From contig MU130307.1 in NCBI GenBank assembly GCA_015039465.1, forward strand, positions 1 to 30,248: DNA of 30,248 bases, in the 5' to 3' direction. Below are positions 18,137 to 28,304 of the stretch, in pieces; within the stretch, counting starts at the first letter, position 1; every line of letters begins with the position of its first letter. The notes under the pieces were generated by a model that had not been told where the DNA came from, ran no database searches, and was given only the letters and a program-made list of their open reading frames with translations. The stretch comes from Phlegmacium glaucopus. Lineage: Eukaryota; Basidiomycota; Agaricomycetes; Agaricales; Cortinariaceae. Position numbers and translations under genes: made by a program.

Positions 18137-19080
18137 TTGTCACGAGCATCAGCAGTACCTCCAGCAACTTTCAATGCTTCTGAAAATGATGAATTCCTAC
18201 CTCTGCCTCAACCACGCTTTAACGCCAAAAATATGCATCTCCAGCTATTAAGAAATCCAACCAAGTGGATGAAACTCTACTTTTACCTCTGGCCTGTGCT
18301 TGTTTTGTATCACATACCTCTTTCTTCGACTTTACGCTGTATTCATCCTTTTGCAGTAAGTTTCTCCCCGCGTAATCCCCCTCATTCAACAATTTACCTG
18401 CCTTTTTTCGTTTCTAGAGTCTCCAAGTTTCCAAACCCCCAGTCCTCTGGAAAGAACTGGGCGCTGGGCGCTGCGGCCTACATTGCTTGCGTCTGGGTCT
18501 CCGTCATCTGTCTCGTATATGAACTCGTTTAATCTTTTGCCAGACGTTGGCGGCTGCGTATGTTCCATCTTTACCCTTTTTTCAACCGTACAATATCTCA
18601 TTCTTTCTTAGGCCGGCCCTTGATACTCTCCATCACCTGTCCTCTGTAGCTTTCTTCAACATATTTGCTTTTCCGCCTTCCGCCCACTCCACAATCTCCT
18701 TCAGATCGATTATGACCTTGATGATATTGCGACAGTTCACAAAAATTATGGAAATCTGGCTTTACAGAAACTTTTTTCTTCTATTCTCAAAATTTGCCCA
18801 CCGTAGCTTTCCTTCTCCCTCGCGCGGCATTGTGTATGGCTCTCCTTTTCGTTTTCTCCAAACCACCTCCTGCGCCTACAAATTCCCGCTCTCCGATGTC
18901 AGCAGGAGAGACCAGACTTTTTTCAACCCAGACGGAAGTGTCTAACTGATTATGCCCGAGGTGTCTTGTTTGCTAATGCAGGTTGGACGGCGTGGAAGTT
19001 ATTGGTGTTTATTGCATCCTGGTCAGTTGACTTATAGCTTTCTCGTCCTCTGAACTCACTTCTTTTTCTTTTTTGGCAAT
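18137..19080 (+). pseudogene. Possible membrane-protein exons, unrecognised
   Basis: The frame in 18137-18532 includes FYLWPVLVLYHIPL and AAAYIACVWVSVICLVYELV, both membrane-helix-like, but its 5' end is a TTG, not an ATG. A consensus donor GTAAGT at 18356 with acceptors TTTCTAG (18417) or CCCCCAG (about 18441) suggests splicing. Later islands (WTAWKLLVFIASWS near 18985) also look membrane-like but in other frames. This may be a multi-exon membrane-protein gene, intact or decayed. I cannot name it. Confidence 0.35.
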
Positions 19081-19100
19081 CAAGGCTTAGACTTTGGATA

Positions 19101-20555
19101 ATGTCCAAACAGCGTCTAGCAGGGCTTTGTGGTCCTCGGCATACATGGGAAGAATCAGACCAAGAAAAAACCCGTTCTATCTACTCTGGAGCCGTATCTG
19201 AATATGGTCTCTGTTTCTACCACGATGGGTCTGGTGCGGGTGGAGATGGGGCCTTAGATTATGCAGGCGACGAATTAGCTTGGGAATGGCGAGAAGCTAC
19301 TCGTATGAGGGTTCAAGATGCATTCGAATTCTGTTTGACTTCTGGGAGAGGAGGTTCAATAGGAATCGCTGGTTTGGGGTAGTCATGGTCTTCTGGTACT
19401 GCCTATGGCAGCAGGAACAGACGGTATATGAATATATATCAACGACGATAGTCGGCCAAGGGTAAAGAACCCTCCAACGATCCGAGTTTGGCGCGAAAGA
19501 TGTTGCTACTGCGAGTGATGAAGGTTTCGAGAGTATCGAGAAAGTGTTAGCGGCTGTTGGTTTCCCGAATGCGGCATTGCCTTCTCGGAGAGGTGTTTTG
19601 AGTGAAGATTTATTCGCTGCGTCTGCTCTTCGGTCTTGTCTACTCAACAAAAGCGGGAATTCCCTACGATTGAACCTTTGCGATATCTGCATGAAGAACC
19701 AGGACCTTCGATGGGCATGTTTAGGGGTTTGGAACCTCCCAAGATGGCAAAATGGAATTCGAAAGATAAGGTTCCGGGTTCGAGTACGGCTCCGTTGTTG
19801 AACTTGCTATACCCATTCTCGAACCATTCTCGAAGCGCGGAACTGGCCAGGTCTCATCGAATGATCTGATAGTGTTCTCTGGTAGTGCCAAACCGGACAG
19901 TAAAAAATCGAAGAGCAGTGGCAGCAAAGAAGGCGCACAGACCTCTCAGTCTGGGACGTCGGGATCAAAATCGAAGACCAGAGGCAGTGGAAGCACAAGT
20001 GACTCTGGGAAAGATAATGAAGAAGAGGGGAATGAGGATGATGACGAGGAAGAGGACCAGGAAGATGAAGAGGACCAGGAAGATGAAGATGACGAGCAGG
20101 GAGATGAAATTGATAGTGAGGAACCTTCAGAACTGCCTCGGGACCCATGTCTTCTCTCGGTCATCCCATCAACTCTCCATCTCGCTACCCCTTCGGTACT
20201 CGTCGCCCAGGTCACGGAAGAAGTCCATCAGGAGTCTCCTCTGGGATGTCCTTGGGTGGTGGTGCTGGCGTATCTGGAGGTTCACATGCTCACTGCCCAT
20301 AGCTTGTCATCATCTCATGGAACCAAGAGTGTGATGGGAGGTGCATCAGTACTTTCGCAGAGTACGGGTAATAAAGGAGTCTGGCGTTATTGTTGGGAGG
20401 AGCTTGAGTCATGGTAGTAGTCCTCTCAGTGGTATCCCAATGCGCATCCTGATCCACAAGGTCAAGGTCGTGGGCGAAGTGGGACTGCGCCGTCTTCTAC
20501 AGCTGCTGCTGCTTTGGCAGATGGCAGGGGCCTGGTGAAGTATGCGCATCTATGA
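19101..20555 (+). pseudogene. Decayed gene with Ser/Lys-rich and acidic tracts
   Basis: Coherent peptide islands change frame along this stretch: GAKDVATASDEGFESIEKV (from 19490, frame 2), PTIEPLRYLHEEPGPSMGMF (frame 1), then SSNDLIVFSGSAKPDSKKS followed by a Ser/Lys tract and a long Asp/Glu tract (frame 3, to about 20145). Further on come PSRYPFGTRRPGHGRSPSG and YPNAHPDPQGQGRGRSG in other frames, ending at 20555. The shift between the second and third islands is explained by an 11-bp tandem duplication (19813-19834). The acidic tract contains an 18-bp tandem duplication (near 20052-20087). It is unrecognised and possibly continuous with the membrane-like exons just upstream. Confidence 0.5.
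19813..19834 (+). repeat. 11-bp tandem duplication (frameshift)
   Basis: CCATTCTCGAA occurs twice head to tail (19813-19823, 19824-19834). Eleven bases shift the frame by two, which is exactly the shift between the peptide islands on either side. Confidence 0.85.
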
Positions 20556-21640
20556 GCAGACTAGGAAAAGGTCCCGGTAGGATAAACGCGATACGCGCCT
20601 CCAAATCACTGGGCTGGTATTGCGACATCAGTTGTTTCCAAAAAAAGGTTGTAAATTTATGTCGAAGACGCGATATCGGGGCATGAAGAGCTTCAATCCT
20701 CACTGCTACATAGATCCTTTTATATATGGACAATGGGTCAGAGACGGAACGGGCAGAATCATTTAATAAATGGTTAATCCTAGGGCGAGAAAACTAGAAA
20801 GTTAGTAGCACGGTTGATACGGGAGGAGGAGGCCGAAGACGAGGAAAATGAAAGTGCTGGATGAATGGTTTGATTCGGTTGTAGAACAGTCAGGCTACTT
20901 GCGCAGAGAAGTCCTAATATTGGTCTCTCCGCATGGTACATTCACTGCTGCGGCGGGACTATTTTGTAGCTATTGAAAATCCGATTCAAATGTGCAAACT
21001 TTTGTAAAAATATTTTGTTTTTTACAAAAGGAAGCCAAAATTTAACATTTTGTATTAAATAAAATTCATCCAAAATTGATAATCTACATCAAATTTTGAT
21101 CAGTAACGAATGATAAATTTTCCATTGTTTTTGTTCAGTCCAAAACGTGCCATAAATTGAAAATTTTGACAGAGTTTTGATTGTTACAAAACAATACATT
21201 TTCGCAAGTCGAACATTACAATAAGATTTAGAATTTAGCATAGATTTAGCAGCCGACAAAATGAAGAACAAAAGGCTAACTTTTGTTGCCCCGAAAACCT
21301 ACCAATAAAAGGTTATGTTTAGAATAAAGCAAATTTATACATTTTATCAAAAGATTTTGACAAAGACAAAAACAAAAGTTCAGGTTAAATATTTTTGACT
21401 CCTTAAAATGGGGGCTAAAGATATCATTTTAGGCAATGCAAAATCTATTGCGCGCTGAGTGCCTGGGAAGTGACACGCTCACTAGACGGTTGTTGCCTAA
21501 CTCAAAAGATTGCCAAAACATATATTACATGGCTACGAATATTACTGGAAATGAAAACATGAAAGATCAGTAATTATAATTGGGCAATGGAGCTGAAAAA
21601 TTGTTCGACATGTAGCAAGCGTACGGAGAAATAACAAGCC
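20556..21640. other. AT-rich spacer
   Basis: No gene seen. From about 20990 to 21430 the DNA is very AT-rich, with repeated TTTTGT/ACAAAA and TTTTGA/TCAAAA words and an 11-bp hairpin (TTTTGTAAAAA at 21000-21010 with its inverse at 21019-21029). It may be a worn foldback element, but its ends are not resolved. Confidence 0.45.
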
Positions 21641-23336
21641 CTATAGGTGTGCCTCAACAAACTTTTGGTAGGATGAAGTGATGAAGCTGTTGGTGTGCCA
21701 TGTGCTACTTGACCCGTGGATGTTTTGCCGCCATTGCTCAAAATTCAGGGGTTCAGCAGTTCCAGCCTGAAGCTTCTCGTGCCGAGTTCTAAAAAAGTAG
21801 TCAGACCTTTCTGTCCAATGGGTGTGTTGAGCATTTTTTTGCCAGTTGCTGTCCGTGGGCCACCATGATTTTGAAGCATAGTTATTTCCCTGACCTATGA
21901 ATATAACTGTTAGAAAATGAATGAGAAAGGTAAGAGAAATAGACCTGTATGACAATAGTAAAGACCACAAATGATATCAAGCTCAAGTTGACTCAGTCTG
22001 TCATCACACAGGGTTGAACCATCACTTGTGTTAATAACAATGCCACAACGCTGTAGTGTGGCAGCAGTTGTCGGTCCTTCAAGGACATCATCAAAACTTA
22101 GTGTTGCAATGGAAAGACGCCACACAATCCCACCACATAATAATGCAGACCGAGCTACACGAGGGTCTCTGAGAAGGGCAGTACATTGTTGTTCATATGC
22201 AAAATAATCTTGTTGTGTGAATTTGTAGTTGGATAGACAAACTAGAACGGTGGTTGCAGGGGTAATAGAACGTGGCAAGGGCCTGACAGGAAGAAATGTG
22301 CAGAATTGGATGCCACGGTTCAGCAGCTCTCGAGTGACTTTGAAGTCAGTGAGTTGCAGTCCTCCTGTGTGATCTAACTGACATACATAGAAGGCATCAA
22401 TTACATTGGGCAGTGCCACCTTCCAGGGCACTGTCGCTGCCTCCTTGAAGTCAAAGACATACCATCTTTCTTCCTCACTGTCATCGCCAGTATGTCTGAT
22501 TACATCCATTTGACGAAAAAGTTTTGAGCCAGAGATTGACATTCGGTTTCCATCCACAATGTCCCAAGTTGCATTCTTGGGGGTCTTTGACTCTTTGAGG
22601 AAGTCCAAGAATTTGAGGGCAAAAGATGTGACGGGGGATTTGAAAAATTCGGAATCGTCCCTCTGCAGTCCAACAATTGTTGAAAGGAGGCTGTGCCAAA
22701 TTTTACTGATGGAAGAAGGTCGAGTGGGAAGAGGAAGAGGGCCAACAAAGCCATAAACCTCATACAGGAGCTAGGAGGTTTCAAAATCTTCCCAATCGAA
22801 AGGTATTTCTGCTGGACGAACAACACGGAAGGACCTGTCATCCATAGCAGGGGCCGGTTGATCAAGAGCAGGCGTCAGGGGTTCCGGGGGTGGGGAATCA
22901 GGCCTCAATGCCTGGTCTACTGCTGAAGTCAAAGGGGCAGGCATCATGGGATAGTCGTCGTCAATGTCATCGTTGTCCACAAAATCATCTTGAGACTGTT
23001 CTCCAAATTCCAAACAGCAGTCCCATTTGTTTGAGAAGGCGTCATATATTTTCTGATTTTTGTTATAGGCGTCTAGATGCATTCCATTTTCTGCTTGATA
23101 AAAGCTCTCCCGGCGGTAGCTGCCACCTTCAATTTGGCTCCACAGGAAAACCTTTGTGCATTTGACAGGGGGATTCTTTTCACGACTCTCCCTAGATTGT
23201 CGTTGTTTATCTGTCTCTCAGGCCTTCAGATGCTCATTTTGCGCTTGTCGCTTTTCAAAAAAGGCCTTCCAGGAAGGGATTATAGCAGAGCTCACAGTAT
23301 CGCGCACCAATACTGATTGGTAGCATGAGAACAAAG
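21641..23336 (-). pseudogene. C-terminal part of an Agaricomycete repeat-family protein, with stops
   Basis: One minus-strand frame runs from about 23336 to 21945, then a 50-nt intron, then 21894-21641. Islands in order: SWKAFFEKRQAQNEHLKA, GSYRRESFYQAENG, NKWDCCLEFG, an acidic DDIDDDYP stretch, LLYEVYGFVGPLPLPTRP, ATWDIVDGNRMSISG, EERWYVFDFKEAATVPWKV, LSQLELDIICGLYYCHTG, then QGNNYASKSWWPTDSNW and FEQWRQNIHG. I recall this layout from many Agaricomycete genomes as a multicopy protein of unknown function. In-frame stops are a TGA at 23218-23220 and a TAG at 22771-22773, each one C-to-T step from a sense codon (CGA, CAG). It continues the part at 25638-26583. Confidence 0.75.
21895..21944 (-). 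other. 50-nt intron
   Basis: On the minus strand a GTCTAT donor at 21944 and an ATTCATAG acceptor ending at 21895 join CHTG to QGNNY in frame (phase 1). The donor is weak, but the join restores the family's expected order. Confidence 0.7.
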
Positions 23337-23383
23337 CTTAAAAGTTGCCATCATGAAAATAAGCGGACTTTGAATTCACTTAC
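23337..23383 (-). other. Possible 47-nt intron
   Basis: On the minus strand a consensus GTAAGT donor at 23383 and a TTTTAAG acceptor ending at 23337. The upstream side carries coding-like words (EDIEDMMGDEDVIVE, then TRFRAASKI in another frame), so this may be an intron within inserted material or within the split gene. Confidence 0.5.
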
Positions 23384-24084
23384 CTATTTTGGAAGCAGCC
23401 CTGAATCGCGTTCCTGGTCAACAAAATCATTCATTCAACAATAACATCCTCATCACCCATCATATCCTCAATATCTTCCACTATATTGTCTATCATTTAC
23501 ACTATCGACATGCTCCTTAACATCTACCATCTGTTTGTCCCTTGGCTAGTGATACAACAAAGCGATCAATCTACTATTCACATCAGTCATCGGCTTGCGT
23601 TTGATCACATCTATGGCCCATCATTTCAAGAACGGCCTGTTTATGGACGCATCAGCTACATCTCCCATTATGTCAAAGGCTTTGTTATTGTTGTTGTGGC
23701 TATGGACCCACAAGTCTTTCCCTCAGCTATCTATCTTGCCATACCTCGCTCCTGGATCTCACTCAGTCCCCTATCCTCAATTATCTACCTCTTATCTTAT
23801 CATTCACTGCCAAAACCATCATTCATGCGGTACCTGAAGCCTTCCCACCCTCTTTATGACAATTTAGGAAGTCCAGGAGGATCACAACTAAGCAGGAATT
23901 GCAGATGAATCAGCAGCAGAGGATTATTCTCGCAGAGTGTCAAGTGTTATCAAGGCTGCACGACATGGGATCATGGGCAAGTAGTATTTTCTTGGGAACA
24001 AGGCTGCGCCTTTCAAGTGTTGACTCAGGACCTTTCACATATTTGACATGACCACACGCCTATGGAGTCGATATATTTTTGCTA
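23384..24084. other. Inserted or unresolved DNA inside the split family gene
   Basis: No clear gene. A plus-strand frame is open for about 140 codons (23486-23908), but it starts at a TTG and shows no motif. On the minus strand, acidic coding-like words occur close to 23384-23470. This stretch belongs to the roughly 2.2 kb that separates the two halves of the family gene. Confidence 0.4.
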
Positions 24085-24095
24085 TTGGACTATGT
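24085..24095. repeat. 11-bp target duplication, left copy
   Basis: TTGGACTATGT, identical to 24952-24962 and abutting the inverted-repeat element. Confidence 0.85.
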
Positions 24096-24951
24096 GAGGT
24101 CTTTACACTAAGCCACTAATTCCGATCGGAATCCGATCAGACTCCGAGTAATCTGATCGGATTCTGATCAGACTCAAATTTGGCTGGAGCACCAGCCATT
24201 TTTCAAGTTTTGAGTCCGAGCCCAGTCCGAGTTCAGTCTGAGTAAATTGCTCGGACTTACTTGGAATCTGATCGGACTGTGTTTCATCGGATTCCGATCG
24301 GATTCTGATCGGACTTACTCAGACTCAGTCCAAGTAAATTGCTTAGACTACTTGTTTGTACCCATGTTTGTCCTCTTCCCACACAGACTATTGGTCACAT
24401 GATCACAGATAAGCATGATTTCAAGCATATGCTGGGTCAGAGTAGATTATATAAGATTCCAAAAAAGGAAATTTTTTAAAGATGGTAGAAAATTGTTTTA
24501 AGACCCTGAATATGTTTAAATTCTATTAATAGCAGCTCTCCTTATTGAGAAAATTACAAAATACTTTCCTGGACGTGGCGGTTAAACATTCTATATAAAA
24601 ATTTATAAATTCTAAATAAATTCTAAGGGACTCCCAGGGCCTTCTGATGTGATTTAATCCCTACCAAATATGGAAATAACAATGGGATGAGGTGTCAAAA
24701 TCATTTTCCTGATGCAGTCCGAGTTGAGTCCGAGTTGAGTCTAAGTTGAGTCCAAGTCCAAGTAATTTTTTACTTGGACTAGGACTCAACTCGGATAACT
24801 CGGACTTAGCTCAGACTGAACTCGGACTGAACTCGGACTGACTCGGACTGAACTCGGACTTTTAATGTTTTTACTCGGACTACTCGGATTCTGATCAGAT
24901 TCTGATCGGATTACTTGGAGTCCGATCGGACTGGTGGGGGAGTGTAAAGTC
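24096..24951. mobile_element. Inverted-repeat, Mutator-like non-autonomous element (856 bp)
   Basis: The ends are imperfect inverted repeats of about 75 bp: the left end reads GAGGTCTTTACACT...CCGATCGGA and the right end, inverted, reads GACTTTACACT...CCGATCGGA. Both are crowded with TCCGATCGGA-like words. It is flanked by an exact 11-bp direct repeat, TTGGACTATGT (24085-24095 and 24952-24962). A 9-11 bp target duplication fits Mutator-like elements. No transposase frame is present. The interior is itself a strong foldback rich in CTCGGACTGAA repeats. Confidence 0.8.
24720..24860. repeat. Internal foldback and 12-bp repeats of the element
   Basis: GAGTTGAGTCCGAGTTGAG-type words face CTCAACTCGGA-type words around a short centre near 24768 (CAAGTAATTTTTTACTTG). 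ACTCGGACTGAA then repeats in tandem to about 24860. The transcript could fold into a long hairpin. Confidence 0.75.
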
Positions 24952-24962
24952 TTGGACTATGT
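24952..24962. repeat. 11-bp target duplication, right copy
   Basis: TTGGACTATGT, identical to 24085-24095. Confidence 0.85.
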
Positions 24963-25589
24963 ACACTGCCTTCTCTTCTTTTCTCTCGCACTTTGACATT
25001 TTACAGATCTTTTTATTGTTCCTTATTCTTTTCCATTGTTCTTTCTTCTCACAGCTGTCCTCTCTTCATCATTCTTCTTCTGACAGCGCGTACTTCTTTC
25101 TTTTTTTAATTGGTCTAAAAAACCTCATCCTTAGGGTATAAATACTGCTCTTTTGTACCAGGATAGGTAGTTTATCTCAATTCATTCTTACTCCCCACAG
25201 TCATCCTTTCAGTGGAATTCCAGTGAATTCCTCCCTCAAGTTCGCTTTTTTTATCCCTTTACTGTCAATCCATACTGTCTACTGCTATAGTCTTGCTGAA
25301 GACTCCTTCTTATTCTTCCTCATCCTCTTCCTTAACCCCTCTAAGTTCGCTTTTTCAGTCCCTTACTGTCAACCCACTGTCAACTGCTATAGTCTTACTG
25401 AAGACTCTTTCTCATTCATCCTCATCCTCATCCTCCTTATCTCTATTCTCACCCCCTACCTCTGTGTGTTACAAGTCTAAGGTTATACCTTCCCTAAACG
25501 AACAACAGGGAGGCTTTTGACTTAAAGACTAGTCCATTGCTCTCTGGTTGGTGTTTATATACAACAACAACAACAATTTATAGCGGCAC
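24963..25589 (+). other. LTR-like or promoter-like pyrimidine-rich region
   Basis: A CT-rich stretch has a good TATA-like motif (GGGTATAAATACTGC, 25135-25149). A 105-bp imperfect tandem duplication follows, and it ends near GGTGTTTATATACAACAACA. This could be the remainder of an LTR that began before the Mutator-like insertion (a TGTTGACTC at 24018 is a candidate start). Matching target duplications were not found. No gene is supported. Confidence 0.35.
25235..25430 (+). repeat. 105-bp tandem duplication
   Basis: Two copies with a 105-bp offset share AAGTTCGCTTTTT, ACTGCTATAGTCTT, CTGAAGACTC and TTCCTCATCCTC-like segments. The copies are about 85 percent alike by eye, with small indels. Confidence 0.75.
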
Positions 25590-25637
25590 CTAAATAAAAA
25601 TAAGTATATATTAGGAGATAACATAAAAATAGCTTAC
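25590..25637 (-). other. 48-nt intron
   Basis: On the minus strand a GTAAGC donor at 25637 and a TTTTATTTAG acceptor ending at 25590. It follows the Pro/Gln/Thr-rich end of the family-gene 5' part. Confidence 0.6.
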
Positions 25638-26583
25638 AATCAAAGGCCTGAGTCTGGGGCTCCGGGGTTGGTTGTGGGTGTGGGGTTGGGCTCTTTGTTA
25701 AGAAAGTACCAACCTCTTGTAGCTGGTGTGGCAAAGGTGCAAAACGAGCAAGGCGAGGATCAGTCAGAGATGCCTTGGTTTCTTGGCTGCCCTAAGGATA
25801 CCATACAGGCACAGAAAAATCACATAGCCAGTCAATGGAAAACTGGTCTTGGTGACGTTGGTGCAACTGAATGAAAATGCCGGCTCAATTGACAGACGAA
25901 TCAAAGGTAGCCACAATTGATGACATTACTCCTGACAGCCAGATCTGAGAATACCCCCGCTTAGATAGGAATGAAAACCAGTGTGGCACCCCTTGGTGGA
26001 GATTGCCATGATGGAGCGTTATGCTGACTGCAATGGCATAGGAAAGGCCACCCATGAATTGGGAAAACTATTCCCTGGAATGCATAAAGTGAGCGTGAAT
26101 GTTGTGGACTTGCCTAAATGCGCCTGTGCAACTTATTGACGTTGGCGCTATCCATGTTCTTGGTGGTGCACGCTCATGGGTCAAAAGTAGCTCCATGGCG
26201 TCTTGTATATCCTTTTCAAGGCACGCCCACCCTAACATTGTTTGCGGATCAATCATAAAACCTCCATAGTGAAGCTGAGGGAAATAGGATATATGGAAAA
26301 GGTCCTGGAATGGTACACCAGCAAAGACTGGTTGAAGAGGCAGGAAGGTGAGGTAAGGGCAAGCGGGTTGCCACCAAAGCGGTTGGCAAAATTCCACAAA
26401 ACCATGCTTAAAGCAATCGCGATATGGAATCTCATCATAAACTAGTGGGAGTTGGACATCACGCCTTGAATTGGGGAAATAGAAAAGATCGCCTTCAATT
26501 AACTGGACACGACCACGAGAGTGATCCAAGTCAGAGTCCTTATCGGCAATAATGAAACGAGAGAAGGAAGCATTGGGTGGCAT
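25638..26583 (-). pseudogene. N-terminal part of the same Agaricomycete family gene, with three stops
   Basis: The frame starts at the ATG 26583-26581; extension to 26637 uses a TTG. It stays in one frame to the intron at 25637 despite a TAG (26068-26070), a TGA (25885-25887) and a TAG (25792-25794). Islands: GRVQLIEGDLFYFPN, VFAGVPFQDLFHISYFPQ, GGFMIDPQTMLGWACLEK, then FSQFMGGLSYAIAV, GYSQIWLSGVMSSIVATF, QFSIDWLCDFSVPVWYP, and a Pro-rich tail (TPHPQPTPEPQTQ). Each stop is one transition from a sense codon (CAG, CGA, TGG). The order fits the family whose C-terminal half lies at 21641-23336, so I read both as one ancestral gene split by about 2.2 kb. Function unknown. Confidence 0.75.
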
Positions 26584-26780
26584 TCTTGTGTAGAATTGTT
26601 CGGTTGGAGAGCGTAAAGTGGACAATGAAATCAACAAGGGTGACCCAAGATTGATTAAACAGATTTATTTGGGAAATCGTAGCTGTTAGGATAGTTTGAA
26701 AACAGTGCGTTGGGAATAGAATTAAGTCTAGTTGGGTATTTAGGACTAAAGATTGCGATTGTGAGAAACGAAGCAATGGG
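26584..26780. other. Upstream of the family-gene 5' part
   Basis: No separate gene. A partial array word (GGGTGACCCAAGA) lies at 26639-26651. The preceding minus frame is open for 18 codons beyond the ATG at 26583, so an upstream exon is possible. Confidence 0.4.
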
Positions 26781-27448
26781 TCAGCTAGGGTGACCCAGAC
26801 TAAGCGACTAAGAGTAGGCGAAGGAAAGTGGGAAGCAGGTTGGAAATTGAGACCGTTGTGTTGTATGAGAGACCAAGTGTTGATGAAGTCTCAATCACTT
26901 AGCTAGGGTAACCCAAGACTAAGTGAGAGTAGATGAAGGGAGCAGGTTAAAAACTTTGTTGCTTAGCTAGGGTGACCCAAGACTAAGCGATGAGAGTAGA
27001 GGAGAGTTGGAAGCAGGTTGGAAATTAAAGCATCATTGTGGGTTGTGTTGTCACTTAGCTAGGGTTACCCAAGTCTAAGTGGTGTTGATGAGTGGAAGAG
27101 AGTGGATAGTAAGTTGGAGTTAGAAGTGGGTTGAAAATTAAGCATTACGCCAAACAAGAAGTTGATAACTAAGTGTTTTGCCAAATAAGACAACACTCAA
27201 TTTTCAACCCACTTACTTCTCCCACTACTTAGTACTCTCATCATCAATCATCGCTTAGTCTTGGGTAACCCTAGCTAAGTGATTATTGAAACTCTACCAG
27301 CAATCTCTCACACATTAGTATGATCTTTAATATGATCATACAATCTCTTTCACAAACCCTCTGACAATGCTCAATTTCAACCCGCTTCCCACTTCCACCC
27401 ACTTCATTTGCTCTCAGTCGCTTAGTCTTGGGTCACCCTAGCTAAGTG
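26781..27448. repeat. Array of a 28-30 bp quasi-palindrome, 4 direct and 2 inverted
   Basis: The unit core CTTAGCTAGGGTGACCC, followed by a CTAAG-containing half, occurs at 26781-26805 (partial), 26896-26925, 26961-26988 and 27052-27081. In reverse orientation it occurs at 27253-27281 and 27420-27448. Most copies begin CACTTAG or GCTTAG and end with the inverse, so each can form a stem. Spacers also repeat: GAGAGTAG and AGCAGGTTGGAAATT-like words on the left, their inverses on the right. The whole stretch therefore folds back about a centre near 27165. It lies between two minus-strand family genes. Confidence 0.85.
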
Positions 27449-27625
27449 ATTGAGGGTTCTTCATCAATGCCTGAAGCCTGAACTCTCACCTGCTATGAAC
27501 TTGGGCCACCCTTGTCATGCTTGTGTCCCCATCTTCTTGAAGATGGATCTCTGCTTGACTCAGTAACTTTCCATTGTGAGTAGATTCCACATACAAATGT
27601 TGTAAATACCTTGTGACTAACTAAA
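27449..27625. other. Spacer between array and gene
   Basis: No gene seen; probably the 3' untranslated region of the minus-strand gene ending at 27626. Confidence 0.35.
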
Positions 27626-28170
27626 CTAGTGTTGTTTCAATAACAGTGGCTTTGACTCTTTTGCTGCAAGTTCCATTTTCTGACCTGGAGTCAAACCAGC
27701 ATACCAATTGGGATCGTAGAAGTTGAGAGGGAGTCCCGGAATTGCTTTTCTCAATGTCTCCCGCCCATCTTGACGTCTTCGAACTCGGGGCGGATTGCCT
27801 GCCCTTGTATTCCCATAAGCATTTGTAGTATTGCGGTCGTGGTCGATATCCATGAGCTTCCTAACCATTTCCTTACCACGCCATGGAACAATTTTTGCTC
27901 GATACACTGAATTTCCCAAGTCATCTGTATCGCTGTCATCTGAACTCATTGGCCCAGCACCCAAAGTGTCCAACGCCATATAGTTGTTCCTCCAGAGGAC
28001 AACTTCCTTGGTTTCTGGCTCTTCTGGATTTTCTGGTAGATGCCCAAGAGTTATTGTGAGTCTACTCTCAAATAACTGGTTCCACTCAGCATGTAGTCTG
28101 GTGAAATGTGATCCCTACTCACCTCTTTATGGGGGTCGGCAATGTCACATATAGCCGTGGCAATGTTTTG
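27626..28170 (-). CDS. 3' part of an Agaricomycete repeat-associated protein gene
   Basis: Exons at 28170-28123 (5' end open) and 28076-27626 on the minus strand, with a 46-nt intron between. The peptide runs ICDIADPHKE, then LFESRLTITLGHLPENPEE, TKEVVLWRNNYMAL, an acidic MSSDDSDTDDLG, VPWRGKEMVRKLMDIDHDR, NTRAGNPPRVRRRQDG, and GLPLNFYDPNWYAGLT. It ends KPLLLKQH. I recall similar C-termini in many Agaricomycete hypothetical proteins next to mobile elements; function unknown. There are no stops in the visible part. The gene is cut on its 5' side: the frame closes at 28171-28173, and the complement-only block begins about 130 bp further on. Confidence 0.7.
28077..28122 (-). other. 46-nt intron
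   Basis: On the minus strand a consensus GTGAGT donor at 28122 and a GGAACCAG acceptor ending at 28077. It joins HKE to LFESR in frame, phase 0. Confidence 0.75.
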
Positions 28171-28304
28171 TCATGTCACGTCACACAACCGGTCACAAAA
28201 CCTGGTACAACATGTTTTCAATGAGTTCTGCACTGTTTCACAAGATTTTTTCACTGTATAAAGCATGATATGGTATATTTATAAGCTGTACAACACTTTC
28301 AGAT

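Noticed and set aside
26781..27448. Telomeric repeats
   Set aside because: CTAGGGT resembles TTAGGG, but units are 28-30 bp, widely spaced and in both orientations.
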